Shown here piece by piece: positions 8,694 to 17,454 of a stretch of 64,000 nt of DNA (within the stretch, counting starts at the first letter, position 1; each line of letters starts with the position of its first letter). The notes beneath the pieces were generated by a model. That model saw nothing but the letters and a program-made list of their open reading frames with translations. It did no database searches and was not told where the DNA came from. Made by a program: the position numbers and the translations under genes. This DNA comes from Thiothrix caldifontis. Lineage in GTDB: Bacteria > Pseudomonadota > Gammaproteobacteria > Thiotrichales > Thiotrichaceae. The stretch lies in NCBI RefSeq assembly GCF_900107695.1, contig NZ_FNQP01000008.1:1-64000 (forward strand). The letters run 5' to 3'.

Positions 8694-8709
8694 TGCAACG
8701 GGCGTGCCA
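8694..8709 (-). promoter_or_regulatory. Perfect sigma-54 (-24/-12) promoter of the accessory operon
   Basis: On the minus strand the sequence reads TGGCACG-CCCG-TTGCA, a full match to the sigma-54 consensus with the invariant GG and GC at the required spacing. It lies about 48 bases upstream of the first start codon (8646), leaving room for a short leader with an AAGGAG ribosome site. An activator with sigma-54 interaction domain is encoded at 1843-3198. Confidence 0.85.
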
Positions 8710-8771
8710 ACCTTGTTTTTATAGTTTTATCAATATCTTGAGAGAAAAATACAGATTAGATAGGCGAAAAG

Positions 8772-8813
8772 CAGTTCGCCCAGCGTGGTTAACCGCGCTG
8801 GGGGAGCGAACTG
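8772..8813 (-). terminator. Long hairpin downstream of the ABC-F gene
   Basis: Nested inverted repeats: CAGTTCGC (8772-8779) with GCGAACTG (8806-8813), and CCAGCG with CGCTGG inside, around a GGTTAACC centre. It stands between the leftward ABC-F gene stop (8857) and the sigma-54 promoter (8694), so it probably ends ABC-F transcription and insulates the accessory operon. Only a weak T-rich stretch follows (GCTTTTCGCC). Confidence 0.6.
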
Positions 8814-8856
8814 TATTTCGTCAAATAGGGGGGATTAAGGCGTGATTATCTCAAAA

Positions 8857-10758
8857 CTATGCGTCAGAGATGGCGGTATCGTATTCTTCGCTGCGCTCCA
8901 TCCATTCCATTTCCACTGCTTCGAGCTTGGCATCGAGGTTGCTTTTGTCGAGCACCAGTTGCTTGAGTTTGTGGCGGTTGGCATCGCTGTAAATGTCAGG
9001 GTCGGCAAGCTGTGCTTCCAGCGTGGCTTGTTGTTGCTGGAGTTTGTTCATTTCCTGCTCCAACTTCTCGATCTTTTTCTTTAAAGGTTGTAATTGTTTG
9101 CGCTTTTCGGCGGCTTCGCGGCGCTGGTCTTTGCGCCCTTCCGCAGTGTGCGTAGGAACATTGCGTGAACCGCCCTGACAGGATTCATCTTCTTCTTTAC
9201 GGAAACGGTTTTGCAGCCACGCCGCGTAATCGTCGAGGTCGCCGTCAAATTCTGTCGCTTTGCCACTATCGACCAGCAACAGCTTGTCGGTGACGGTTTT
9301 GAGCATGTGGCGGTCGTGCGAGACAATGACCATTGCACCCTTGAATTCCTGCAATGCCATGCTCAAGGCAAGGCGCATATCGAGATCGAGATGGTTAGTC
9401 GGTTCATCCAGCAACAGCAAGTTCGGGCGGCGGTAAATCAGTAAAGCCAACGCCAGACGCACTTTTTCACCACCAGAAAAGGGCGCAATCGCCTCTTCCA
9501 CCCGTGTGCCTTGAAACGCAAATCCGCCGAGGAAATTGCGCAAATCCTGTTCGCGGGCTTGTTTATCCATGTCGCGCAAATGTTGTAGCGGGGATTGATC
9601 GACTTTGAGCTGTTCGAGCTGGTGCTGGGCGAAATAGCCGATTTTCAGGTCGGGTGCTTGCCAGCTTTCACCCGCTTGTGCAGGCAGTTGTCCGGCAAGG
9701 AATTTGATCAGGGTGGATTTACCCGCACCGTTGGGACCGATCAGACCAATGCGGTCGCTGGGGAAAATTTGCAACTCCACCTTGTCGACGATGGTTTTGT
9801 CGGCGTAACCGAGCCGTGCTTCGCGTACATGCAATAGGCGATCGGGCAACTTTTCAGGGTCACGGAATTTGAACGTAAACGGCGAATCCACGTGTGCGGC
9901 AGAAATAACCTCCATACGCTCCAAGGCTTTGAGGCGGCTTTGCGCTTGGCGGGCTTTGGTGGCTTGGGCGCGAAAACGGTCAACATACTTTTGCATGTGT
10001 TCGCGTTCGCGCTTTTGCTTTTCGTAGGCGGATTGCTGTTGCGCGAGTTTTTCCGCACGGGTGATTTCAAAGGTCGAATAATTGCCGGTGTAGAGCGTCA
10101 GGCGGCTGTGTTCGATGTGGGCAATGTTGGTGCAAATCGCGTCGAGGAATTCGCGGTCATGCGAAATCAGCAGCAGCGTGCCACGGTAATTTTTAAGCCA
10201 ATCTTGCACCCAGATGACCGCATCGAGGTCAAGGTGGTTGGTGGGCTCGTCAAGCAGGAGCAGGTCAGAACGGCACATCAGGGCTTGCGCGAGGTTGAGG
10301 CGCATCCGCCAACCGCCGGAAAAACTGCTGACGGGATTGTGAATTTGATCCGGTTTGAAACCGAGTCCGTGCAGCAAGGTGGCAGCGCGGCTTTCCGCCG
10401 TGTAACCGTCGATGGCATCGAGGCGGGCGTGCAGTTCACCGAGGTGTGCGCCGTCGGCATGTTCGAGTTGCTGGCGCAGGCTGACGTATTCAGCATCACC
10501 TTCGAGTGCGTAATGCAGCGCAGACTGGTCGGTGGCGGGCGTTTCCTGCTGGACGTGCGCAATCACCCACGAGGGCGGTATCGAAAAATTGCCAGTGTCT
10601 TGGTGCAATTCGCCGCGAATCAGCGCGAACAGGGTGGATTTGCCGACACCGTTCGCACCCGTGACCCCGACGTTCTGACCGGGATGGATGCTGAAAGAAG
10701 CGGATTCGAGCAGGGCTTTGGAGCCGCGCCGTAGGGTTAGGTCGGAGAAGACTAGCAT
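8857..10758 (-). CDS. yheS: ABC-F family ATPase (YheS-like)
   Basis: A 633-residue soluble protein with two ABC ATPase domains and no membrane segments. N-terminal domain: GANGVGKST, the FSGGWRMRLNLAQAL signature and LLLLDEPTNHLDLDAV. Second domain: GPNGAGKSTL, the FSGGEKVRLALALL signature and LLLLDEPTNHLDLDM. Between them is the charged interdomain linker (YEKQKREREHMQKYVDRFRA) typical of ABC-F proteins, which act on the ribosomal E site. The C-terminus is a charged coiled coil (KRKQLQPLKKKIEKLEQEM). Length and order match YheS. Stand-alone gene, ending before the hairpin at 8772-8813. Confidence 0.92.
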   Translation of the reverse strand: MLVFSDLTLRRGSKALLESASFSIHPGQNVGVTGANGVGKSTLFALIRGELHQDTGNFSIPPSWVIAHVQQETPATDQSALHYALEGDAEYVSLRQQLEHADGAHLGELHARLDAIDGYTAESRAATLLHGLGFKPDQIHNPVSSFSGGWRMRLNLAQALMCRSDLLLLDEPTNHLDLDAVIWVQDWLKNYRGTLLLISHDREFLDAICTNIAHIEHSRLTLYTGNYSTFEITRAEKLAQQQSAYEKQKREREHMQKYVDRFRAQATKARQAQSRLKALERMEVISAAHVDSPFTFKFRDPEKLPDRLLHVREARLGYADKTIVDKVELQIFPSDRIGLIGPNGAGKSTLIKFLAGQLPAQAGESWQAPDLKIGYFAQHQLEQLKVDQSPLQHLRDMDKQAREQDLRNFLGGFAFQGTRVEEAIAPFSGGEKVRLALALLIYRRPNLLLLDEPTNHLDLDMRLALSMALQEFKGAMVIVSHDRHMLKTVTDKLLLVDSGKATEFDGDLDDYAAWLQNRFRKEEDESCQGGSRNVPTHTAEGRKDQRREAAEKRKQLQPLKKKIEKLEQEMNKLQQQQATLEAQLADPDIYSDANRHKLKQLVLDKSNLDAKLEAVEMEWMERSEEYDTAISDA

Positions 10759-10799
10759 GGGTTGGTTCTATCGCTCATTCTGAATGCCATAATTGAAGA

Positions 10800-10822
10800 G
10801 GGCGTATGCAATACGCCCCCTT
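10800..10822. repeat. GGGCGTAT palindromic repeat, copy 2 (intergenic)
   Basis: GGGCGTAT-GCA-ATACGCCC, nearly identical to the copies at 88 and 53611. It lies in the 122-base gap between the leftward TIR gene stop and the leftward ABC-F start; no other feature was seen in this gap. Confidence 0.75.
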
Positions 10823-10880
10823 CCTGCCGCCGAGTATACCATCAAACTCATCTGACCCACCGTAGAAGCAAAAAGCAAAA

Positions 10881-11777
10881 TCACTGACAGGAATGGACTA
10901 ATCGCACAACACAAGCACTACCACGCTCACTCCAACCGTCACCACCATCGCCAAAGTTAACAAGCCATACACCGGCTGTACCTAACTCTGTTGATGACCA
11001 ATGCCAAGTAGCTGACGTTTGAGGAAATACGAGTTGGTCAATTGTCGGGTGTTGGCTCCTATCTACAAGAGTTCGTAATTCATGAATACTTGGCATCCGC
11101 CAGTCACTATAGCCTGCAAAACTGGCATCCTTACCAAACTTCGACATAGCGTCATCCCATGTAAAATAGGCAAACTTACCGCTGCAATCTGCGCCATTTA
11201 GCCCTTCACTACACCGCTTCCACATCAGACTAGTTAGGGTATCCGTCACCGTACCATTGTCGTGAATAATGTAGCGATCTGAAACTCTATTTTCCCTCAC
11301 CCCAACCCCTCTCCCAGAGGTAGAGGGGCTAAGAGACAGAACTTCTTGCTCCCCCTCTACCTCTGGGAGAGGGGGCTGGGGGGTGAGGGTTCTTCCCACA
11401 TGATGCCCCAACGCCCCCAACAACAACCCCCAATCCCGCGCCCCGCAAAAATCCAGCACCTGCAAATGCCGCAACCACAACGGATGCCGCACTTTTTCCG
11501 CGAGCACTGGAATCACCGGAATGCCGATGTCCTCCGCCATACTCACTTCGTTATGCACCCACTTCGACGTGCGCACCTTTTCAGAAACCACCAACACCAT
11601 TACATCGCTGGTTTCGAGTTCAAACTCCAGCTTGTGATACCACACATCGCCCGGTTTCAAACCGATCACATCGCGGAACACCGCAAAACCAGCCGCCTGC
11701 AATTGCTGCTGAATCTCGGCGGCAAGGTTTTCACCGTGACTGCCATCGCGGGCATAACTGATAAAGGCTTTCGGCAT
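10881..11777 (-). CDS. TIR-domain protein fused to a DUF1566 (Lcl_C) domain
   Basis: A 298-residue protein. Residues 1-130 form a bacterial TIR domain (KAFISYARDG at the first strand, LKPGDVWYHKLEFELETSD, then SKWVHNEVSMAE). Residues about 175-298 are a DUF1566/Lcl_C domain (TDTLTSLMWKRC, FAGYSDWRMPSIHELRTLVD, WHWSSTELG). The linker (about residues 130-165, P/E/G/S rich) is encoded by a GC-rich inverted repeat at 11294-11389, read in frame. TIR domains often cleave NAD+ or signal in immunity; DUF1566 is common in surface or sensor proteins, so the fusion is unusual. There is no signal peptide. Target and activity unknown. Confidence 0.85.
   Translation of the reverse strand: MPKAFISYARDGSHGENLAAEIQQQLQAAGFAVFRDVIGLKPGDVWYHKLEFELETSDVMVLVVSEKVRTSKWVHNEVSMAEDIGIPVIPVLAEKVRHPLWLRHLQVLDFCGARDWGLLLGALGHHVGRTLTPQPPLPEVEGEQEVLSLSPSTSGRGVGVRENRVSDRYIIHDNGTVTDTLTSLMWKRCSEGLNGADCSGKFAYFTWDDAMSKFGKDASFAGYSDWRMPSIHELRTLVDRSQHPTIDQLVFPQTSATWHWSSTELGTAGVWLVNFGDGGDGWSERGSACVVRLVHSCQ
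11294..11389. repeat. Palindromic repeat inside the TIR gene linker
   Basis: The left arm CCCTCACCCCAACCCCTCTC and the right arm GAGAGGGGGCTGGGGGGTGAGGG form a long imperfect hairpin, with a second pair of CCAGAGGTAGAGG / CCTCTACCTCTGG within it. The whole element is translated without a stop. A related element lies in pilR at 57486-57525. Confidence 0.75.
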
Positions 11778-11908
11778 AAGATCAAAGTCGGCTGGTAAAA
11801 GGAATACTGCATTAATAGCAGACTAACAACAGGATGTGAACGACCTTTTCACTTGCCAGCACCCAACAGCTTCAAGGAATTACCGCTCTAACTAGCAGAT
11901 AGCTTCGA

Positions 11909-12430
11909 TCACGAATAACTCGGCTTACACGCTCCGGGAATCCGTCCAAACCCGATCAAACGCTTTGCCCAATAACCTTTCAGTTGGTCGGTAGCAATGG
12001 CTCGTCCCGTGCGCGGTGCATGGACAAACTTATCGTTCCCCAGATAAATCCCCACATGGCTGACACGCTTGCCACTGGTATTGAAAAACACCAAATCACC
12101 CTTTTGGCTTTGCTCTCTAGGCACTTTGACTGCTGCGGCATACTGTTGCGCTGCCGTGCGTGGAATCGCTACCCGTGCGCCATTTTTAAAAGCGTATTGT
12201 GTTAAACCGCTGCAATCAAACCCGGTGACAGGGCTAGTCCCGCCCCAGCGGTACATTTTCCCTTGTTGTTTTTGCGCATTCCACACCACTTTATCCAACA
12301 AACTCACGGATGGCTGAGCCACCGGAATTTGCGCAACACTAATTTGTTTTTTAGGCTCTGAAACAGCACTACAACCGACCAACGTAACAGCCAACAGAAC
12401 AGCTAATCCTTGCACTACGACACTAGGCAT
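11909..12430 (-). CDS. NlpC/P60 family lipoprotein (peptidoglycan endopeptidase)
   Basis: A 173-residue protein. The signal peptide ends in a lipobox (LVGC) at about residue 20, so it is an outer-membrane or periplasmic lipoprotein. An NlpC/P60 domain follows, with the catalytic Cys in TGFDCSGLTQYAF, the His in SHVGIYLG and a polar residue near FVHAPRTG. Its size matches Spr/MepS-type DL-endopeptidases, which cut peptide cross-links during cell-wall growth. It is transcribed leftward, 85 bases after rsmD, and could be the last gene of that group. Confidence 0.88.
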   Translation of the reverse strand: MPSVVVQGLAVLLAVTLVGCSAVSEPKKQISVAQIPVAQPSVSLLDKVVWNAQKQQGKMYRWGGTSPVTGFDCSGLTQYAFKNGARVAIPRTAAQQYAAAVKVPREQSQKGDLVFFNTSGKRVSHVGIYLGNDKFVHAPRTGRAIATDQLKGYWAKRLIGFGRIPGACKPSYS

Positions 12431-12515
12431 CTAAACACCCTCCATGAATTGTCAACAAAACACACTCGCTATATGAGATTAGATCAAAACCTGAATCTTT
12501 GCTGAACGAATGCAA

Positions 12516-13064
12516 TCAAATTAACAATAAACTTTTCACCTGGCCCGCCTGGGTTTCACGGTGGATACGCAGGTTAAAACGACCAAAGTCAGTGGCGGCA
12601 TCCGCCTCCTGCTCCAAATAGATCATCCCATCAGGACTCAACAGGGATTTAGCTAACAAGGTTTCGAGAACAGGCTCCAATAGGTTCTTGCGAAACGGTG
12701 GGTCAAGGAAAATCAAGTCAAACGCCCCAGTTTCCCGTTGCAAATAGCGAAAAGCATCATCGTGCACCAAGACCGCCTGTTGTGCCCCCAGTAAGGCGAT
12801 ATTGTCACGCAACGCCCTAGCCGCAGCCGGATGCTTTTCCACCATTACCACCTCACTCGCCCCTCGCGATAAGGCTTCCAACCCCAATGCACCGCTGCCT
12901 GCAAACAAGTCGAGGCAACGCGCCCCCGGCACTTGCGTTTGCAACCAGTTGAATAAGGTTTCACGTACCCGATCCGGCGTGGGGCGCAGACCGGGTACAT
13001 CGGCGAAACGCAGTTTACGGCTACGCCATTCGCCACCGATGATACGCAGCAGGTTATTTTTCAT
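12516..13064 (-). CDS. rsmD: 16S rRNA (guanine-966-N2) methyltransferase RsmD
   Basis: A protein of about 182 residues. It has the RsmD N-terminus (RIIGGEWRSRKL), the SAM-binding LDLFAGSGALGLEALSRGA and the catalytic LIFLDPPF motif, and methylates G966 of 16S rRNA in the small subunit. The start at 13064 (MKNNLLRI) overlaps the stop of the upstream M16 gene by 11 bases, suggesting coupling. A longer frame from 13076 is possible. The rsmD next to ftsY arrangement is common in gammaproteobacteria; here the M16 pair and an island separate them. Confidence 0.92.
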   Translation of the reverse strand: MKNNLLRIIGGEWRSRKLRFADVPGLRPTPDRVRETLFNWLQTQVPGARCLDLFAGSGALGLEALSRGASEVVMVEKHPAAARALRDNIALLGAQQAVLVHDDAFRYLQRETGAFDLIFLDPPFRKNLLEPVLETLLAKSLLSPDGMIYLEQEADAATDFGRFNLRIHRETQAGQVKSLLLI

Positions 13065-14367
13065 CACCACCCACAATGACCGTTACCATTTTGTCAGGCT
13101 GTACACGGCGGGCAAACGCTTCCGTAATCTGCTCACGGGTTAACGCATTCACCTTGCTGGTAAAGGTATCCAAGTAATCCAATGGCAAGTGGTAAAAACC
13201 GATAACGCCCACATAGTCAACAATTTGGCTATTGTTCGCCGTGCGCAGGGGGAAACCACCCGTAATGTCCTTCTTAGAAGCCTCTAACTCCTCAACCGAA
13301 GGGCCTTCCTGCTGGAATTTACCCAGCACGTCTTGCACCACTTTCAAGGCTTCATCGGCTTGTTCTAGCTTGGTTTGCAGGCCAATTTCAAACACGCCAA
13401 GCTGTGCCAACGGCCCAAAGTAGCTGTAAACGCTGTAACTCAATCCCCGATCATTACGCACCGCCTTCATCAAACGCGAGGTGAAGCCACTTCCCCCCAG
13501 CACCTGATTGCCCATGTACAAGGTGAAATAGTCATCATCCCCGCGTTTATTGCCGATCTGCCCCACCAGAATATGGGCTTGCGCTGACGGGTAAGGAATT
13601 TTCACGGTTTTGGCTGCCGTCAAGGCTTTGACTTCGGGTAATGGTGCAGCCGCTTCCCCAACCGGCAATACCCCTGCCACTTGTTCCGCTAACGCCTCTG
13701 CCTGAGTGCGGTCTACTGCGCCGACAATGGCTAACAACCCATTTTTCGCCACGTAATGCTGCTGATAAAAGGCTTTTAAATCATCCACCTTAAACGCTTG
13801 AATAGTCTCTTCAGTACCATTCTCCGGCTGACCATAAGGATGATCACCGTACAAGGCTTGGTAAAACGCCTTACCACCTAAACTCGCGGGGTCTTGCTTT
13901 TCCGCTTGCAACCCCACCAAGGTGAGCTTTTGCACCCGCTCAAAATCTTTCTGCGGAAAATCTGGTTTGGCGATCACCTTCAGCCACAAATCCAAGGCTG
14001 CTTTTTGCTCTTGCTCCAAGGTAATGGTGCGTAAACCCAACGTTGCCATGTCCTTGGAAGTACTTGATGAAAAGATTGCCCCAATGGATTCAAACTGCTC
14101 AGCAAGCTGATCCTCACTCAAACCGGTAGCACCTTTATCCAACATGCTATTAGTGAGCATCGCCAGACCGGGTTTAGCGCCATCCCGCGCACTACCAGCA
14201 TCGAATACCAAACGTAAATCCAGCATCGGCAATTCAGGCGCGGGAACATAATAGACCCGCAAACCGTTAGCCGTTGTCCAATGCTCAATTTTCGGGGCAG
14301 CTTGGGCAAACGACGCAAACACCACTAACCATAGCGCCAGTTGCGCCAATACGATTTTTTTCAACAT
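13054..14367 (-). CDS. M16 family peptidase, non-catalytic partner
   Basis: A 437-residue protein with an N-terminal signal peptide ending at A-Q-A and the fold of insulinase-family (M16) proteins. At the position of the zinc motif HxxEH it reads TNSMLDKGATGL, so the catalytic residues are missing. The C-terminal M16 domain is recognisable (GGSGFTSRLMKAVRNDRGLSY). In many gammaproteobacteria such a protein pairs with an active M16 enzyme, and the two halves form a periplasmic protease. The active partner lies immediately upstream (stop at 14372, four bases away). Confidence 0.88.
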   Translation of the reverse strand: MLKKIVLAQLALWLVVFASFAQAAPKIEHWTTANGLRVYYVPAPELPMLDLRLVFDAGSARDGAKPGLAMLTNSMLDKGATGLSEDQLAEQFESIGAIFSSSTSKDMATLGLRTITLEQEQKAALDLWLKVIAKPDFPQKDFERVQKLTLVGLQAEKQDPASLGGKAFYQALYGDHPYGQPENGTEETIQAFKVDDLKAFYQQHYVAKNGLLAIVGAVDRTQAEALAEQVAGVLPVGEAAAPLPEVKALTAAKTVKIPYPSAQAHILVGQIGNKRGDDDYFTLYMGNQVLGGSGFTSRLMKAVRNDRGLSYSVYSYFGPLAQLGVFEIGLQTKLEQADEALKVVQDVLGKFQQEGPSVEELEASKKDITGGFPLRTANNSQIVDYVGVIGFYHLPLDYLDTFTSKVNALTREQITEAFARRVQPDKMVTVIVGGDEK

Positions 14368-14371
14368 GGGG

Positions 14372-15763
14372 TTATCTCACAAAACTAGGGGCATTTTTCG
14401 GCTTGTTGGGGTCAATGGGCTGCGGATCAAGTTCTGCAATCGTCAGCGTGTCTTCAATCAGGTACTTCTTGGCAACCGCTTGAATCTGTTCAGGCGTAAT
14501 CGCCAGAATATTATCCACGTATTCATCCGCCAGTTTGTACCCCAATCCCACCGTTTCCAACGAACCTAAGACGTTCGCCTGATTCTGTTGGGAATCACGT
14601 TCGTAAATTTCGCCCGCAATCACTTGTGCCTTGACCCGCGCTAATTCTGCGGCAGTCACCGGCTCGTTTTTGAGTTTTTCCACCTGCTCCAACAACGCGA
14701 CTTTCACGGTTTCCAACTTTTCGCCTTTGGTCGGCATTCCGCTTAAGCTGAATAAATCGGGCAAGCGTCCAAACCCGCTGTACCAAGCACTAGCACTGGA
14801 GGCAATTTCCTTGCCCCGAATCAGCTCTTTGGATAAGCGCGAACTGTTGCCACCATCCAAAATACCCGCCAGCACCTCCAGGGCATACGGTTCCCATTTC
14901 TCCTTGGCATTGACCATACCGGGGACTTTGTAACCCATTAACACGTAAGGCAATTCTGCCGGAGCTTTGACTTTAAGGGTGCGCAAGCCTTTTTGCGCGA
15001 CTTCAGTTTGCGGTTTCGGTGGGGGAATCGTCTCGGTAGGCTTCAGCGGCCCGTAATACTTTTTGGCTAATTCATGCACGTTGTCAGGGTCAACATCACC
15101 CACTACCACCAACGTAGCATTGTTAGGTGCATACCAACGTTCATACCATGCCCGCAGGTCTTCTACTTGCATGGCATCCAAATCCGCCATCCAACCGATG
15201 ACCGGGTTTTTGTAGGGGCTATTGAGGAAAGCCACTGCTTCAAATTGTTCGCGGGTCAAGGCCGTGGGTTTATCTTCGGTACGCCAGCGCCGCTCTTCTT
15301 TCACCACTTCGATTTCTTTTTTGAATTCGGCGGGTGGCAAAGTGAGGTTACGCACCCGATCCGATTCCAATTCAAACGCGACTTCCAGCCGGTCTGCCGC
15401 AATCACTTGGTAGTAAGCGGTGTAATCTTGCCCAGTAAAGGCGTTATCTTCCGCGCCATTTTCAGCGATGATGCGGTTGAATTCGCCGGTAGGGTATTTT
15501 TGCGTCCCCTTGAACATCATGTGCTCGACCACGTGCGATAGGCCAGTCGAGCCGTTGTGTTCATAGCTGGAACCCACTTTGTACCACAATTGCACCACAG
15601 CAATCGGCGCACGCTTATCCTGTTTCACCAATACCTTCAAACCGTTATCCAGCTTGTATTCGTGTACGGGTACTTCCACCTTTACCCGCTCAATGGCTTG
15701 CGCAGATGTGCTATATAGGCTTGCTGAAAACACGGCAAGTGCTACGGTTGTTTTGATATTCAT
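14372..15763 (-). CDS. M16 family zinc peptidase, catalytic partner
   Basis: A 463-residue protein with a signal peptide (ends S-A-Q-A). The inverted zinc motif HVVEH sits in LSHVVEHMMFKGTQKYPTGEF, with the distal Glu region in EIEVVKEERRWRTEDKP, so the enzyme is expected to be active. Probably a periplasmic processing or degrading protease working with the inactive homologue downstream. Its promoter region lies next to the left end of the dynamin island: the direct-repeat copy at 15768-15830 starts five bases upstream of the start codon. Confidence 0.9.
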   Translation of the reverse strand: MNIKTTVALAVFSASLYSTSAQAIERVKVEVPVHEYKLDNGLKVLVKQDKRAPIAVVQLWYKVGSSYEHNGSTGLSHVVEHMMFKGTQKYPTGEFNRIIAENGAEDNAFTGQDYTAYYQVIAADRLEVAFELESDRVRNLTLPPAEFKKEIEVVKEERRWRTEDKPTALTREQFEAVAFLNSPYKNPVIGWMADLDAMQVEDLRAWYERWYAPNNATLVVVGDVDPDNVHELAKKYYGPLKPTETIPPPKPQTEVAQKGLRTLKVKAPAELPYVLMGYKVPGMVNAKEKWEPYALEVLAGILDGGNSSRLSKELIRGKEIASSASAWYSGFGRLPDLFSLSGMPTKGEKLETVKVALLEQVEKLKNEPVTAAELARVKAQVIAGEIYERDSQQNQANVLGSLETVGLGYKLADEYVDNILAITPEQIQAVAKKYLIEDTLTIAELDPQPIDPNKPKNAPSFVR

Positions 15764-15767
15764 TTTT

Positions 15768-15830
15768 CACCTAACGGCCTAACAAAGCTAAGTGGTCGAT
15801 TGTACGACGTTTGGGTTCAGGAAGAATACA
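15768..15830 (+). repeat. Left direct repeat of the island, with a degenerate ftsY start
   Basis: CACCTAACGG...AAAGCTAAGTGGTC...TTGTACGACGTTTGGGTTCAGGAAGAA aligns with 23433-23490 in the same orientation, with a few mismatches and small gaps. It includes ACG-TTT-GGG-TTC where the ftsY copy reads ATG-TTT-GGA-TTC, so this copy holds a decayed duplicate of the ftsY start. Together the repeats bracket the dynamin/TnpB island. Confidence 0.75.
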
Positions 15831-15915
15831 GTTTCTGTGCTAAAGCGATCTTATCAATGACTTAAAATAATACATAAATTATCAATCCTGCCTACGGTGT
15901 TAGTGACTTCTAACA

Positions 15916-17454
15916 TCATCCCTTCACTAAAAAACCATCAAACATATCATCAATTACGGAAAGCATGGTAGCCCGAATCTGTTTCATATCATAGTGCTGT
16001 TGTTCTAACGCTGTTGTGGAAAAAGAATTTTTCATTTCTGCAAGCGTATCAAAAAATCCTGTTTCCTCAAGATCATAACCTGCTTGCAAGATGTCCAGCT
16101 CAAGAGACTTGAATTTTGACACAAAATCTTTGATACTCTCGATTTCAATTTTTATATTATGAGCATATATATCAAAAACCTTGTTGATTTCAGATTTTAT
16201 TCTCAACCTTGAATCAATATTTTCATTTTTAGCACTCAAAAACTCATTCAGAGACAGCCCTCTATAGACATATTCTTTTTGATCCTTGGCACTGAAAGCA
16301 CTTATACCATCGAACTGAATATTATAATCATCCAGTGATTCTTCAATCTCATCGAGAATACTTTCTAAATCGCTCATAGATCTCAAATCGGCTTTATTTG
16401 CAATAACATATAGTTTTTTATTTTCCAAATCTAGCTCTTCTAGAAACTTGACATCTGAAGCCGGAATTGTTCCAACAGAATCAAGACCAATCATCCAAAT
16501 TAATGCGCTAGCAGTATCTAAGTATTCAGATGCAGTATTTTTATCTTCATTTGTAAATCCATCTGTTATCGATGGGTTATAACCGGGAGTATCAATAAAG
16601 CAGATATTTTCTATATTTTTGAATTTAGTCTCTACCACCATAAATGGCATAATGTTTTTTAAATTAAATCCAAAAGACTTTATGAATTCATGAGACAAAA
16701 TCTTATAAAGATCTTTATCAACACTAAAGAACCCACCACCATTTGTATAACCTTTTATAGACTCTCCATCACCAGAAATAATATATGTTGGAATAGCTGT
16801 CACAGGATCAATTCCTGTTGGTAAATTCACATTGCCTCGCTGAGAAAGAGCATTGATAAATGCAGATTTCCCACTACTAAAACCACCACCAATAGCAATA
16901 ATTCTTTTATTATAGATCTCTGGAAAACTGGCAATCAATTTAAGTTCTTCTACTACACCTTCCATATCTGCAAAATTTATAAATCCATCATCAAATAATT
17001 CATAAAAACGATTAAGACTTTCATTTTCTATAAATTCAGCAGATAATACAAGCCTAATAATGTCATATTTTCTTTTTAGAGAGGCGTATTCATTTTCCTT
17101 ATGCGATAGACGTTTTTTAAATTCATGGTTTTCTTTCTTATAGCGATCTCTTACAGAGAGATAATTTGATTCAAGCGATTTATATTTAGAGGAAACCTTT
17201 TCTAACTGCTGCTCTTTTATACGCAAAGAGTTTTTAATTTCGAAATTTTCGTTCTCAAGATTTCCTTTAACAAACTTCAATTTTACCGCATATTTTTTAA
17301 GATTGCTTCTCTCTTCAGAAAGAGATGAATACATTTCATTAAAATCACCTAATGAACTTAGAATATCATTCTTCAGCTTTTTTCTTCCAAATTTCAAAAA
17401 CTTTGCCATTTCCTCCAATTGAGGTGATACCTTCTCAATAATTTCATTCTTCAT
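15916..17454 (-). CDS. Dynamin-like GTPase C of a three-gene operon
   Basis: A 512-residue protein. The first ~150 residues are a long charged coiled coil. The GTPase domain follows, with P-loop GGGFSSGKSAFINAL (about residue 190), the T in GIDPVTAIPTY, G3 in FIDTPGYNPS and G4 in VIANKADL. The C-terminus is helical without a membrane segment. All four G motifs are intact, so it should hydrolyse GTP. The start ATG directly follows the TAA of the upstream GTPase gene, and base composition is clearly more AT-rich than in flanking chromosomal genes. Bacterial dynamin-like proteins remodel membranes or act in stress and phage defence; the role here is unproven. Confidence 0.85.
   Translation of the reverse strand: MKNEIIEKVSPQLEEMAKFLKFGRKKLKNDILSSLGDFNEMYSSLSEERSNLKKYAVKLKFVKGNLENENFEIKNSLRIKEQQLEKVSSKYKSLESNYLSVRDRYKKENHEFKKRLSHKENEYASLKRKYDIIRLVLSAEFIENESLNRFYELFDDGFINFADMEGVVEELKLIASFPEIYNKRIIAIGGGFSSGKSAFINALSQRGNVNLPTGIDPVTAIPTYIISGDGESIKGYTNGGGFFSVDKDLYKILSHEFIKSFGFNLKNIMPFMVVETKFKNIENICFIDTPGYNPSITDGFTNEDKNTASEYLDTASALIWMIGLDSVGTIPASDVKFLEELDLENKKLYVIANKADLRSMSDLESILDEIEESLDDYNIQFDGISAFSAKDQKEYVYRGLSLNEFLSAKNENIDSRLRIKSEINKVFDIYAHNIKIEIESIKDFVSKFKSLELDILQAGYDLEETGFFDTLAEMKNSFSTTALEQQHYDMKQIRATMLSVIDDMFDGFLVKG

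Noticed and set aside
9892-10734. 280-residue rightward open frame
   Set aside because: It lies antisense within the ABC-F gene, which has full domain support on the other strand.
15074-15541. 155-residue rightward open frame
   Set aside because: Antisense to the catalytic M16 gene.
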